Position numbers and translations under genes: made by a program. A stretch of DNA of 9,936 nucleotides from Propionibacteriaceae bacterium (GTDB lineage: Bacteria > Actinomycetota > Actinomycetes > Propionibacteriales > Propionibacteriaceae): assembly GCA_009781325.1 (NCBI GenBank), contig WQYJ01000063.1, forward strand, positions 1-9,936. Reading direction: 5' to 3'. Below the pieces are notes generated by a model, which was given only the letters and a program-made list of their open reading frames with translations, had not been told where the DNA came from and searched no databases. Positions 1 to 6,038 of this stretch are shown here, in pieces. Numbering within the stretch: the stretch's first letter is position 1; every line of letters begins with the position of its first letter.

Positions 1-1
1 G

Positions 2-44
2 CTGCCGGGGGTCCTGCATTCCGCTGCGCTGCGTGCAGGATGAC
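2..44 (+). repeat. Palindromic repeat unit 1, long-loop class, forward
   Basis: The unit starts with CTGCCGGGGGTCCTGC (2-17) and ends with GCAGGATGAC (35-44). TCCTGCA at 12-18 can pair with TGCAGGA at 34-40 around a loop of about 15 nt. The usual closing CCGGGGG arm is degraded here (TGACTGAAC follows). It belongs to the same family as the units at 58-93, 144-192 and 1404-1614. It looks like a non-coding REP-like element; no open frame is apparent. Confidence 0.75.
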
Positions 45-57
45 TGAACTGACCTAA

Positions 58-93
58 CCCCCGGTCATCCTGCCGTCAGGCAGGACCCCCGGC
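58..93 (-). repeat. Palindromic repeat unit 2, short-loop class, reverse
   Basis: The + strand reads CCCCCGGTCATCCTGCC, a 4-nt loop, then GGCAGGACCCCCGG, so it is the reverse complement of the forward unit. The inner stem TCCTGCC/GGCAGGA is 7 bp and perfect. It lies head-to-head with unit 1, about 14 nt away, an arrangement like paired REP elements. Confidence 0.8.
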
Positions 94-143
94 GCCCAGT
101 GTAGGGTCCGGGGTTGAGATTTGTGTGTGAGTCCTCACGTCGG

Positions 144-207
144 CCGCCGGGGGTCCTGCACTCCGCTACGCTGCGCGCAGGATGACCGGGGGCTAACATG
201 ACCGGGG
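144..207 (+). repeat. Palindromic repeat unit 3, long-loop class, with partial copy
   Basis: The forward unit runs from CCGCCGGGGGTCCTGC (144-159) to GCAGGATGACCGGGGG (177-192). Its 17-nt loop closely resembles the loop of unit 1 (both contain CTCCGCT or TTCCGCT followed by a GCTGCG stretch), so these two form a subclass. A truncated right arm, ATGACCGGGG, follows at 198-207. The rest of the stretch before gcvT (208-277) is G-rich, and I see no convincing promoter, riboswitch or ORF in it. Confidence 0.75.
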
Positions 208-277
208 TTTTGTCCCCAATGTCACGTCATGGGTGTGGGGGGAATAGGCTGGGGGTAGTACTAGTGATTGGAATGGT

Positions 278-1384
278 ATGACTGACCTTATTCTGTCCCC
301 CCTTGATGGGATCCACCGCACCCTCGGAGCTAAGTTCGCTGAATTCGGCGGGTGGGAAATGCCCATTGAGTACGTCGGCGTCCTCGCTGAACACAGCGCA
401 GTTCGCGAACGAGTTGGGCTCTTCGATGTATCTCACCTAGGGACCTTCCTCGTCGAAGGAGAGCAGGCTGCGGCGTACCTCAACACCCAACTCTCCAACG
501 ACCTCAACCGCATCACCCCAGGTCAAGCCCAGTACACCCTTCTTCTCGATCCCAGCGGTGGGGTTGTCGATGACATGATCGTTTACCTCATCAGCGACGA
601 CCGTGTCATGGTCGTTCCTAATGCGGCCAATTCTGCGGAAGTCATCCGTCGTCTGCGGGTTAACAGTCCCGAGAATCTTATCTGGACTGATCGCCACACA
701 GCCGACGCCATCATCGCCGTCCAAGGGCCGCTGAGTGCGAAGGTTCTTTCCGATCTAGCTATCCCCACTGAAATGGGCTATATGAGCTTTGTCCGCATAG
801 ATGCCGAGATCAACGGTACAACTATGCCGATGTCGATCTGCCGTACTGGATACACCGGTGAACACGGATATGAGTTAGTCGTGGCGGCTGGGGACGCACC
901 TGCTGTCTGGACTGCTCTGATGAATGCCGGAAGTCAGTACGGTATCCAGCCTGCCGGTCTAGGTGCGCGAGACACCCTGCGTACAGAGATGGGCTATCCG
1001 CTCCATGGGCAAGACCTCTCTTTAGAGATCTCACCAGTGGAAGCAAGAGTCAATTGGGCTGTCGGCTGGAAGAAAGAACACTTCGTCGGCGATGAGGCAG
1101 TACGAGCCCAGCGAAGTGATGGTGTGGCTCGTACTCTTCTTGGGATTCGCGCTACGGGAAGAGGGATTCCGCGTCATGGAATGATTGTCATCGATGAAAG
1201 TGGAACTGCAATCGGTGAAGTCACCTCAGGCACCTTCTCCCCAACACTGAGAACCGGAATCGGCTTAGCGCTGTTGCCCTCATCAACCCAAGTAGGCGAT
1301 CACATCAAAGTAGAAGTACGCAACCGTCAAGAAGAGTTCGAAGTAGTCAAACCCCCCTTCGTCCCCTCCCACGTCACCAACTAA
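278..1384 (+). CDS. gcvT: Aminomethyltransferase, glycine cleavage system T protein
   Basis: Cytoplasmic T protein. It transfers the methylene group from aminomethyl-lipoyl-H protein to tetrahydrofolate and releases ammonia. The 368 residues match the usual full length. Family signatures: GWEMPIEY (25-32), FDVSHLG (49-55, usually DVSHMG), GGVVDD (94-99, with the Asp pair placed near folate), RTGYTGEHGYE (189-199), GLGARDTLRTEMGYPLHGQDL-type segment (227-247) and GEVTSGTFSPTL (313-324). These separate it from the related tRNA-modifying YgfZ. ATG at 278 is the only start codon after the in-frame stop at 245-247. I see no good Shine-Dalgarno sequence, so a leaderless or weakly initiated mRNA is possible. 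No gcvH, gcvP or lipoate gene is present here. The gene is bracketed by repeat clusters and converges on the cytochrome operon. Confidence 0.95.
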   Translation: MTDLILSPLDGIHRTLGAKFAEFGGWEMPIEYVGVLAEHSAVRERVGLFDVSHLGTFLVEGEQAAAYLNTQLSNDLNRITPGQAQYTLLLDPSGGVVDDMIVYLISDDRVMVVPNAANSAEVIRRLRVNSPENLIWTDRHTADAIIAVQGPLSAKVLSDLAIPTEMGYMSFVRIDAEINGTTMPMSICRTGYTGEHGYELVVAAGDAPAVWTALMNAGSQYGIQPAGLGARDTLRTEMGYPLHGQDLSLEISPVEARVNWAVGWKKEHFVGDEAVRAQRSDGVARTLLGIRATGRGIPRHGMIVIDESGTAIGEVTSGTFSPTLRTGIGLALLPSSTQVGDHIKVEVRNRQEEFEVVKPPFVPSHVTN

Positions 1385-1403
1385 CCGGGTGACTGGGACT
1401 CGA

Positions 1404-1443
1404 CCCCCGGTCATCCTGCCGCCAGGCAGGACCCCCGGCAGCC
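1404..1443 (-). repeat. Palindromic repeat unit 4, short-loop class, reverse
   Basis: It begins 20 bp after the gcvT stop codon. The + strand reads CCCCCGGTCATCCTGCC, then GCCA, then GGCAGGACCCCCGGCAGCC. The 7-bp stem is perfect, and read on the minus strand the loop is TGGC, identical to unit 6. As a stable hairpin between convergent genes it may help end transcripts, but no T-tract follows it. Confidence 0.8.
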
Positions 1444-1493
1444 GACGTATGGACTTGAAGAAGGAAAGCTTTACCCCAGTCCCTACGTTAGCT

Positions 1494-1528
1494 GCCGGGG
1501 GTCCTGCCTGCGGCAGGATGACCGGGGG
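1494..1528 (+). repeat. Palindromic repeat unit 5, short-loop class, forward
   Basis: Left arm GCCGGGGGTCCTGCC, loop TGC, right arm GGCAGGATGACCGGGGG. The 7-bp stem TCCTGCC/GGCAGGA is perfect. The outer CCGGGGG blocks are direct repeats of each other and not complementary, so they lie outside the hairpin. It is the left member of the 84-bp tandem pair. Confidence 0.8.
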
Positions 1529-1577
1529 TGGGCTTAGGGTCTGGGGGTAGGTCTTTACCCCAGTCCCTACGTTGGCT

Positions 1578-1614
1578 GCCGGGGGTCCTGCCTGGCGGCA
1601 GGATGACCGGGGGG
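1578..1614 (+). repeat. Palindromic repeat unit 6, short-loop class, forward
   Basis: It has the same arms as unit 5 with a 4-nt loop TGGC, and the 7-bp stem TCCTGCC/GGCAGGA is perfect. A TTTTT run follows at 1619-1623, about 15 nt beyond the stem. That makes it the unit closest to a rho-independent terminator for plus-strand (gcvT) transcripts, though the spacing is too long for a classical one. Confidence 0.8.
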
Positions 1615-1623
1615 TTGGTTTTT

Positions 1624-1654
1624 GGGGTCTTGCCTGTGACAGTGTGACCGGGGG
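1624..1654 (+). repeat. Degenerate palindromic repeat unit 7
   Basis: GGGGTCTTGCCTG and TGTGACCGGGGG keep the outer frame of the forward unit, but the stem is eroded (CTGTGACAGTG in the middle). It ends one base before the stop codon of the TlpA-like gene (1656-1658, minus strand), so repeats directly abut the 3' end of the operon. Confidence 0.55.
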
Positions 1655-1655
1655 A

Positions 1656-2222
1656 CTAGGACAAAGAATCTAGAATCTCAGTCATGGTGGCCAGCGACAG
1701 ATTGCCTACGGAGACTTTCGCGATTACACCCTTGGAATCAATGAAATAGTGCACGGGGATGCCCATGACCCCATAGGAGGTCGCAATCGTCTTCGACGTA
1801 TCCACCACAGCAGGATGAGTTAAGCGAAGACGCTGCGTGTAGGACACAACAGTGTCCTTAGCCTCTCCGACATAAATCGAAACAACCGTCACCCTGTCTT
1901 CAAAGCGCTGCGAAGCAGCCTGGACATCTGGCGCCTCTGAACGGCAGTTTGGGCACCACGTAGCGCCGAAGACTAGCCACACCGGCTTGCCTTTGAGATC
2001 CGACAGCGTGATCGTCTCACCGTCGATGGTAACCGTCGAAAAATCAGGAGCTGGCTTGCCAACTGCTGGAGGTTCCTGCCCTGGAGCCACTGTCACCGGG
2101 ATTGATGTCACTCCCGATGGATCAGAAGAACTCCAGGGCATTCGAACCATCAGCACTCCGCCTACAATCACCACAGTCGTGATGACAAGGACGATGACAG
2201 TACGCAGAGTAGATGCAGTCAT
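1656..2222 (-). CDS. TlpA/ResA-like membrane-anchored thioredoxin (cytochrome c maturation)
   Basis: Extracytoplasmic thiol-disulfide oxidoreductase, 188 aa. An N-terminal membrane anchor (about 7-27) and a Pro/Ser/Thr-rich linker (about 30-55) lead into an AhpC/TSA-type thioredoxin domain (about 55-185). The active site is WCPNC (W89, C90, C93), and the cis-proline segment is GIPVHYFID (154-162). In System II the ResA/CcsX protein reduces the CXXC thiols of apocytochromes before heme attachment, taking electrons from CcdA. As last gene of the nrf-ccs cluster, 10 bp after ccsA, it fits that role. ResA itself usually has CEPC; CPNC is a common variant in the wider TlpA family. The start has only a poor ribosome site, so translation is probably coupled to ccsA. 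A general TlpA/Bcp-like redox role cannot be excluded. Confidence 0.85.
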   Translation of the reverse strand: MTASTLRTVIVLVITTVVIVGGVLMVRMPWSSSDPSGVTSIPVTVAPGQEPPAVGKPAPDFSTVTIDGETITLSDLKGKPVWLVFGATWCPNCRSEAPDVQAASQRFEDRVTVVSIYVGEAKDTVVSYTQRLRLTHPAVVDTSKTIATSYGVMGIPVHYFIDSKGVIAKVSVGNLSLATMTEILDSLS

Positions 2223-2232
2223 AATCGGTAGT

Positions 2233-3288
2233 TTATCGGTAAATCGAATGTAATCCAGTCAAGAAGTAATTACCGAAATACGCAAACATCACTGCAGCGA
2301 ACCCCAAAATCAGCAGCCATGCTGACTTCGCACCATGCCACCCGCGTACAACACGGGCATGGAGGAATCCAGCGTAAAGCAGCCATGTCAGCAGCGCAGC
2401 AGTCTCCTTAGGATCCCAGCCCCAGTACCGGCCCCAGGCAGAGTTTGCCCACAGAGCACCCAGCAGAATCATGATCGTCATCAGCGGGAAGGTCACGATG
2501 GCAGCCTTATAACCAACCTCATCAAACCGGTCACGCGGGGACTTCAGCTTCAGTTTCGGATAGAGCAGGTAGAGCACAGCGGCTCCGAAGGAGACACAGG
2601 CTGCACCATAGGATGTCACAGCGAAACCAACATGAAGAGTGAGCAGCAGCTTATCTTGGAGAGCAGGTACGAGGGTATTCACATCGGTGCCAACCTGAAT
2701 AGCATAGGTCAGCAGGGCACCGGTGACTGGAAGTACGACCAAAGAGAGCATTCTCATCTTGAACTTCCACAGGGTGACCAGATAGGCGACGAGGATACCC
2801 CAGACGAAGCTGACGGCGAACTCATGCATATTTGAGAATGGCCCGTGACCGGCAACGATCCACCGCATGGCAAGGTAGACAGTAACCAGCACCAACGAGG
2901 TGACAATCAACCCGGTGGTGAAGGACGCCATGTTCAACCCTGTCGATTTCTTCTTAGCTGCGGGCGGTTCAATGGCGTCGTCGAGTTCGGCTAGTTCAGC
3001 GGCATCGGCGGCATCCACCGCGCTATCCATCGCCATAATCTCGGCTGACACCTCATCGGCAGTTGTATCCTCGATGTCCTCTAAGACATCGAACTCATCA
3101 ACATCCGGTGCGTCAGCATCAGGAACAGTACTGACTTTCACCAGCTTCTTCGCTGGAACTCTGGAAACCCTGCGGCTAGCAGACAGAACGATCAGGGAAG
3201 TGATCAGAGCAAGGACCATCAGAACCAATGCAGAGACAAGGAACATCTCCGCAACTTGAAGCAGAGTTTGTTGTTCTGGTGACATCAT
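2233..3288 (-). CDS. ccsA: Cytochrome c biogenesis protein CcsA/ResC (CcsB type), heme export and ligation
   Basis: Polytopic heme-handling subunit of the System II cytochrome c synthase, 351 aa. The core carries the heme-binding tryptophan-rich motif WGRYWGWDPKE (285-295). Candidate heme-ligand histidines include H219 in LLLTLHVGFAVTSYGA and H347 in the C-terminal TGLHSIYR. H148 and H155 (GHGPFSNMHEF) are also conserved-looking. TM1 (about 15-37) is split from the core by a strongly acidic linker (57-107). ResC works as a complex with ResB, which is encoded immediately upstream with an ATGA overlap. The start is ambiguous between two consecutive ATGs. AAGGAG at 3292-3297 is 3 nt from the first and 6 nt from the second (3285), so the second is better placed and would make the protein one residue shorter. 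Confidence 0.92.
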   Translation of the reverse strand: MMSPEQQTLLQVAEMFLVSALVLMVLALITSLIVLSASRRVSRVPAKKLVKVSTVPDADAPDVDEFDVLEDIEDTTADEVSAEIMAMDSAVDAADAAELAELDDAIEPPAAKKKSTGLNMASFTTGLIVTSLVLVTVYLAMRWIVAGHGPFSNMHEFAVSFVWGILVAYLVTLWKFKMRMLSLVVLPVTGALLTYAIQVGTDVNTLVPALQDKLLLTLHVGFAVTSYGAACVSFGAAVLYLLYPKLKLKSPRDRFDEVGYKAAIVTFPLMTIMILLGALWANSAWGRYWGWDPKETAALLTWLLYAGFLHARVVRGWHGAKSAWLLILGFAAVMFAYFGNYFLTGLHSIYR

Positions 3289-4712
3289 TTTCTCCTTACT
3301 GGAAACCAGGCTGTGGCCTGGGACAATAGTTGATCGAATTCTTGACGGAATCCGTACTCCTCTTTATCTGAGGAGGCAAATAGTAGTTTGCCGTCTTGGG
3401 CGCGTACCCAGAGGCGGCGATGGCGGAAGGCAAAGGTCATTGTCATTCCACCGACGAGAAGAATAGAAGCGAACAGCATCCAGATTTCACCAGGGTCATT
3501 GCGGACCATGATGCCGGTATAGCGGTTCTCACGAACGAAGCCAAAGTTGAGGTCGCCCACGGTACCGAAGTCACCCTGGTCGACCACGACGCTGGCCATG
3601 GGATCATCAGCGCCTTCTTGGAAGATCATGAAGGCAACCTGGCCTGCTTCGAGGTCCTCGGTGACAACTCCAGCGGCCAGGATATAAACAGCAACTTCGA
3701 TTCCGCGCTCAGGAAGGACAAACTCGCCAACCCTGTACCAGCCATTATCGGACAACCACTGGAGTTCGACTGGTCCTGCATAGACCACTTCGTCATTTCG
3801 ATCTGTGACTTTGACCTCCACAGTGTCACCGTAGTTGTACTGATGAAAAGAGAAGCCATGGTAACGCAGAGGTTCATTGACGCGAACATCACGCTCAGCG
3901 ACGATCTCACCGCTATCACGTAGGATCAGATGGGCAACATAGTCAAGGGGACGATCTGTTTCTGGGTCTATAGTTGCTTCGAAACTCACAGCTTCAACGG
4001 TGAGATTCGTTGCGAATTCCACCTCCCTAGCGTCTCCGCCGATTGACAAGACGAGGACCTGCTGCAGGGCAGTCAGAGAGGTGATCACGAAGGCGGCCAT
4101 GATCAGGATGAAGCTCAGGTGGGCAATCGGCGTACCGAAGCCTCCCCAGGCATTCTTATCCGCATAGAGACTGGTCTCATTACCGGAGATGATGCGGTAA
4201 CGCTTGGACTTGAGATGATCTGCTGCAGTACGCAGAGTCTGGACGTCATCGAGATTGGATTCCACGGAGCCGTTATAACGAGCAGCGGAGAAAAAGTGGC
4301 TGGAAACGACTACCTTGGGGTGACGCCATCTTTGCCATAGTTGCGGCAGGCGGTGCGTCGTACATCCCAGCAGTGAGATCGTCAGAGCCCCAATGACGAT
4401 GTAGAAGCCGATGGACGAGAAAATGTGGAACAGTCCTAAGAAGGACATGATCGAAGCCCAGCCCCCAAACTTGGCGTACATCTGATCCATGAACTGCTCT
4501 TGGGCCATGGGGTTATCCCAGACACCAGGCCCAGCCTGGGTGATGATAACACCGAGAAAAACGAAAACTGCCAGTGTGAGGACGATGATGAGTCCGATGG
4601 TTTTTGAGTAGGTCACCTGGTAAAGGCGATGGAAGAAGTCAGCAACAGAGACTTGCACAGCCTCGTCGGAGTCTTCGGTCACACTTACATCAGGATCAGG
4701 ACGGTCAGTCAT
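3285..4712 (-). CDS. resB: Cytochrome c biogenesis protein ResB (Ccs1)
   Basis: Membrane partner of CcsA in System II heme delivery, 475 aa. The topology is typical of ResB: TM1 at about 38-58, TM2 about 92-116, TM3 about 196-216, a large extracytoplasmic domain (about 217-405), then TM4 about 408-428 and a short cytoplasmic tail. Recognisable segments are CTTHRLP (117-123), GGFGTPIAHLSF (190-201, with H198 in TM3 a likely heme ligand) and VNEPLRYHGFSFHQYNYGD (278-296), a hallmark of the ResB soluble domain. The N-terminal 20 residues are acidic and probably cytoplasmic. Translation is linked to ccdA through a Shine-Dalgarno sequence that overlaps the ccdA stop codon, and to ccsA by a 4-bp overlap. 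No key segment is missing. Confidence 0.93.
   Translation of the reverse strand: MTDRPDPDVSVTEDSDEAVQVSVADFFHRLYQVTYSKTIGLIIVLTLAVFVFLGVIITQAGPGVWDNPMAQEQFMDQMYAKFGGWASIMSFLGLFHIFSSIGFYIVIGALTISLLGCTTHRLPQLWQRWRHPKVVVSSHFFSAARYNGSVESNLDDVQTLRTAADHLKSKRYRIISGNETSLYADKNAWGGFGTPIAHLSFILIMAAFVITSLTALQQVLVLSIGGDAREVEFATNLTVEAVSFEATIDPETDRPLDYVAHLILRDSGEIVAERDVRVNEPLRYHGFSFHQYNYGDTVEVKVTDRNDEVVYAGPVELQWLSDNGWYRVGEFVLPERGIEVAVYILAAGVVTEDLEAGQVAFMIFQEGADDPMASVVVDQGDFGTVGDLNFGFVRENRYTGIMVRNDPGEIWMLFASILLVGGMTMTFAFRHRRLWVRAQDGKLLFASSDKEEYGFRQEFDQLLSQATAWFPVRRK
3292..3297 (-). promoter_or_regulatory. Shine-Dalgarno sequence of ccsA
   Basis: AAGGAG on the minus strand, inside the last codons of resB. 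It sits 3 nt from ATG 3288 and 6 nt from ATG 3285, which favours the second ATG as the real start. Confidence 0.6.
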
Positions 4713-4717
4713 ATCAT

Positions 4718-4723
4718 TCTCCT
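4718..4723 (-). promoter_or_regulatory. Shine-Dalgarno sequence of resB, overlapping the ccdA stop
   Basis: The minus strand reads TAGGAGA, where TAG (4724-4722) is the ccdA stop codon and AGGAGA is the ribosome site, 5 nt before the resB ATG. This supports the chosen resB start and implies translational coupling. The nrfH-nrfA junction has the same design. Confidence 0.75.
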
Positions 4724-5423
4724 ATATTGAAAAGGGCACCCATGCGGAAAGCCAGTGGAAAAGGTCGGCGATCATCAGGAAGCCAACGATGATGAGGAAG
4801 ATGCCAACGCCAATGTTGACCCCTCTTTGATGTGCCATGAACCACTTCAATCGGTTCATGACCGCAGATGCCCCTGCGCAGACGAGTACGAAGGGGATTC
4901 CCAGACCAATGGAGTAGACAGCCATGAGTAAGACACCGGTCAGCCATGAGTCTGAGGTGGTGGCGAGTCCCAGAACCCCACCGAGAATTGGACCGATGCA
5001 CGGAGTCCAACCAGCTCCGAAAGCAAGCCCGAGAAGAAGGGATCTCCTCAGGTTCGGTGGTTGGGTTTGATCCGGTGAATAGTTAGTCTTCAGCACCTTG
5101 TCCAGTAGTGAAATGTGGATCAGACCGGACATATGGAGCCCCATGATGACCAGGATGATCCCTCCAATGACGCTGAGCCATTGGCGGAAACTTCCAACGA
5201 TCAGTCCAATGAGTCCCACCAGACCCCACAGACACATAAAGACAAAGGTGAACCCTGCCATGAAAATGAGTGCTTGTATGGCTGCATTCCATCGGTGTCT
5301 GCGGGTGTCATTCTGGTTACCGGCCAGATATCCAACAAAGACTGGGACGACGGGGAAGAAGCATGGCGAAATGAAGGACACTAGTCCTGCTAGCAGAACC
5401 CCTAAAATAGACAGTTCAGTCAT
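4722..5423 (-). CDS. ccdA: CcdA-type transmembrane thiol-disulfide transporter
   Basis: Six-TM DsbD-like membrane protein, 233 aa, the usual CcdA length. It carries reducing equivalents from cytoplasmic thioredoxin across the membrane to the TlpA/ResA-type protein. The two redox cysteines stand in the expected family contexts: C21 in ISPCFFPVVP (TM1) and C142 in GWTPCIGPILGG (TM4), each followed by prolines as in the duplicated CcdA fold. The N-terminal half (about 1-105) and C-terminal half (about 125-230) are separated by a polar loop (105-127) and look like the internal repeat. The partner thioredoxin is encoded three genes downstream in the same cluster. The start is preceded by GGGGA. 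A 33-bp gap, the largest inside the cluster, separates it from the TPR gene. Confidence 0.93.
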   Translation of the reverse strand: MTELSILGVLLAGLVSFISPCFFPVVPVFVGYLAGNQNDTRRHRWNAAIQALIFMAGFTFVFMCLWGLVGLIGLIVGSFRQWLSVIGGIILVIMGLHMSGLIHISLLDKVLKTNYSPDQTQPPNLRRSLLLGLAFGAGWTPCIGPILGGVLGLATTSDSWLTGVLLMAVYSIGLGIPFVLVCAGASAVMNRLKWFMAHQRGVNIGVGIFLIIVGFLMIADLFHWLSAWVPFSI

Positions 5424-5456
5424 ATCGTCCCCGTGTTATAAATAGTAGGAAAGGAC

Positions 5457-6038
5457 TCACTGACCTGTCGCGACTGGATCGCGCAGGTCTTCAGGCCAAT
5501 CATAGGCGGGCCAGTGATTGAGAATCGTCTGCCCATATCGTGAATTGTCATCCAATTCGATTACCCGGCTCCACACCCTGTGTGCATTCTCGTAGTCGAT
5601 TGGATCCAAAGCCAAGTAATAGTAACCAAGATAGAACAGGGCCCCCAGATCATCTTCCCGCACCTCAAGGACCTTCTCCCATTGCGCCCGAGCGGATTCG
5701 ATCATGTCGATATTGAAGAAGAGGATCCCCAATTCCAAACGGGCGTCGGTGTCATGTGGATTCTGCTCCAGGTAATCCTCAAGTTCGGATATCTGCTCGG
5801 AGATACTTCCAGTGCCTTGAGGTGTCCCCTGGGTAGGAACCTGTGTTGTTGGTGTGTCGGACGGAGTTACCGTACGACCGGCTGCCAGTGATGCCCCCAA
5901 AACAATTCCGACAACCACAGCCACCGCTATCCAAAGTTTTCCCCTTCCCGAACTAGGTCGGGAAGGGGAAAACCTAGGCTTTACGATGTCGTCGTCTACC
6001 TCCTTGAGTAGATCGTCGTCAGCGTATTGTTGGGTCAT
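5457..6038 (-). CDS. Membrane-anchored TPR protein (NrfG/CcmI-like), possible apocytochrome chaperone
   Basis: 193-aa protein. A cytoplasmic N-terminal tail (1-33; acidic 7-17, then Ser/Arg/Pro-rich 21-33) is followed by one TM helix (about 34-54), a Thr/Pro/Gln linker (about 56-78) and a TPR region (about 80-172). TPR-type consensus is visible around ARLELGILFFNIDMIESARAQW (99-120) and ALFYLGYYYLALDPIDYENA (133-152). The C-terminal half of E. coli CcmH, NrfG and CcmI are TPR proteins that bind apocytochrome C-termini during heme attachment. The position between nrfA and ccdA, with an ATGA overlap with nrfA, suggests the same job, but no sequence feature proves it. The first 100 nt hold a perfect 16-bp inverted repeat (5936-5973) built partly from rare Arg codons (AGG, CGA, AGG). 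A generic TPR scaffold is the alternative. Confidence 0.75.
   Translation of the reverse strand: MTQQYADDDLLKEVDDDIVKPRFSPSRPSSGRGKLWIAVAVVVGIVLGASLAAGRTVTPSDTPTTQVPTQGTPQGTGSISEQISELEDYLEQNPHDTDARLELGILFFNIDMIESARAQWEKVLEVREDDLGALFYLGYYYLALDPIDYENAHRVWSRVIELDDNSRYGQTILNHWPAYDWPEDLRDPVATGQ
5936..5973 (-). other. Perfect 16-bp inverted repeat (intragenic hairpin) in the TPR gene
   Basis: GTTTTCCCCTTCCCGA (5936-5951) is exactly complementary to TCGGGAAGGGGAAAAC (5958-5973), with a 6-nt loop at 5952-5957. In the mRNA it lies about 62-99 nt after the nrfA stop and covers codons 22-35 of the TPR gene. No U-tract follows on either strand, so it is not a standard intrinsic terminator. Possible roles are mRNA processing, 3'-end stabilisation of nrfHA, or attenuation; these are inferences. 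Confidence 0.85.

Larger units (their letters stand above)
1469..1614 (+). repeat. Tandem direct duplication of about 84 bp containing two palindromic units
   Basis: The 21-base block from CTTTACCCCAG to TACGTT occurs at 1469-1489 and again at 1553-1573, a spacing of exactly 84 bp. Each copy continues into [A/G]GCTGCCGGGGGTCCTGCC and a complete hairpin unit. The copies differ at one base after the block and by an insertion in the hairpin loop. This is a recent tandem duplication of a repeat unit with its unique left flank. Confidence 0.85.

Noticed and set aside
127..138. Inverted repeat GTGAG-TC-CTCAC upstream of gcvT
   Set aside because: Five-base arms with a 2-nt centre in repeat-rich DNA, more than 130 bp from gcvT; no supporting promoter context.
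1..277. Glycine riboswitch upstream of gcvT
   Set aside because: The leader is taken up by palindromic repeats and G-rich sequence; I could not recognise a glycine aptamer core.
2335..2835. Open reading frame of 166 codons on the + strand opposite ccsA
   Set aside because: It is low-complexity, Gln/Ser-rich and overlaps conserved ccsA motifs on the other strand; no independent support.
3396..3923. Open reading frame of 175 codons on the + strand opposite resB
   Set aside because: It lies antisense within a well-supported resB, has no recognisable family features and no ribosome site; it is a shadow of the codon pattern.
5424..5456. TATAAC in the TPR-ccdA gap as an internal promoter
   Set aside because: No -35-like hexamer is found at 16-18 nt upstream, and the start would leave almost no leader before ccdA.
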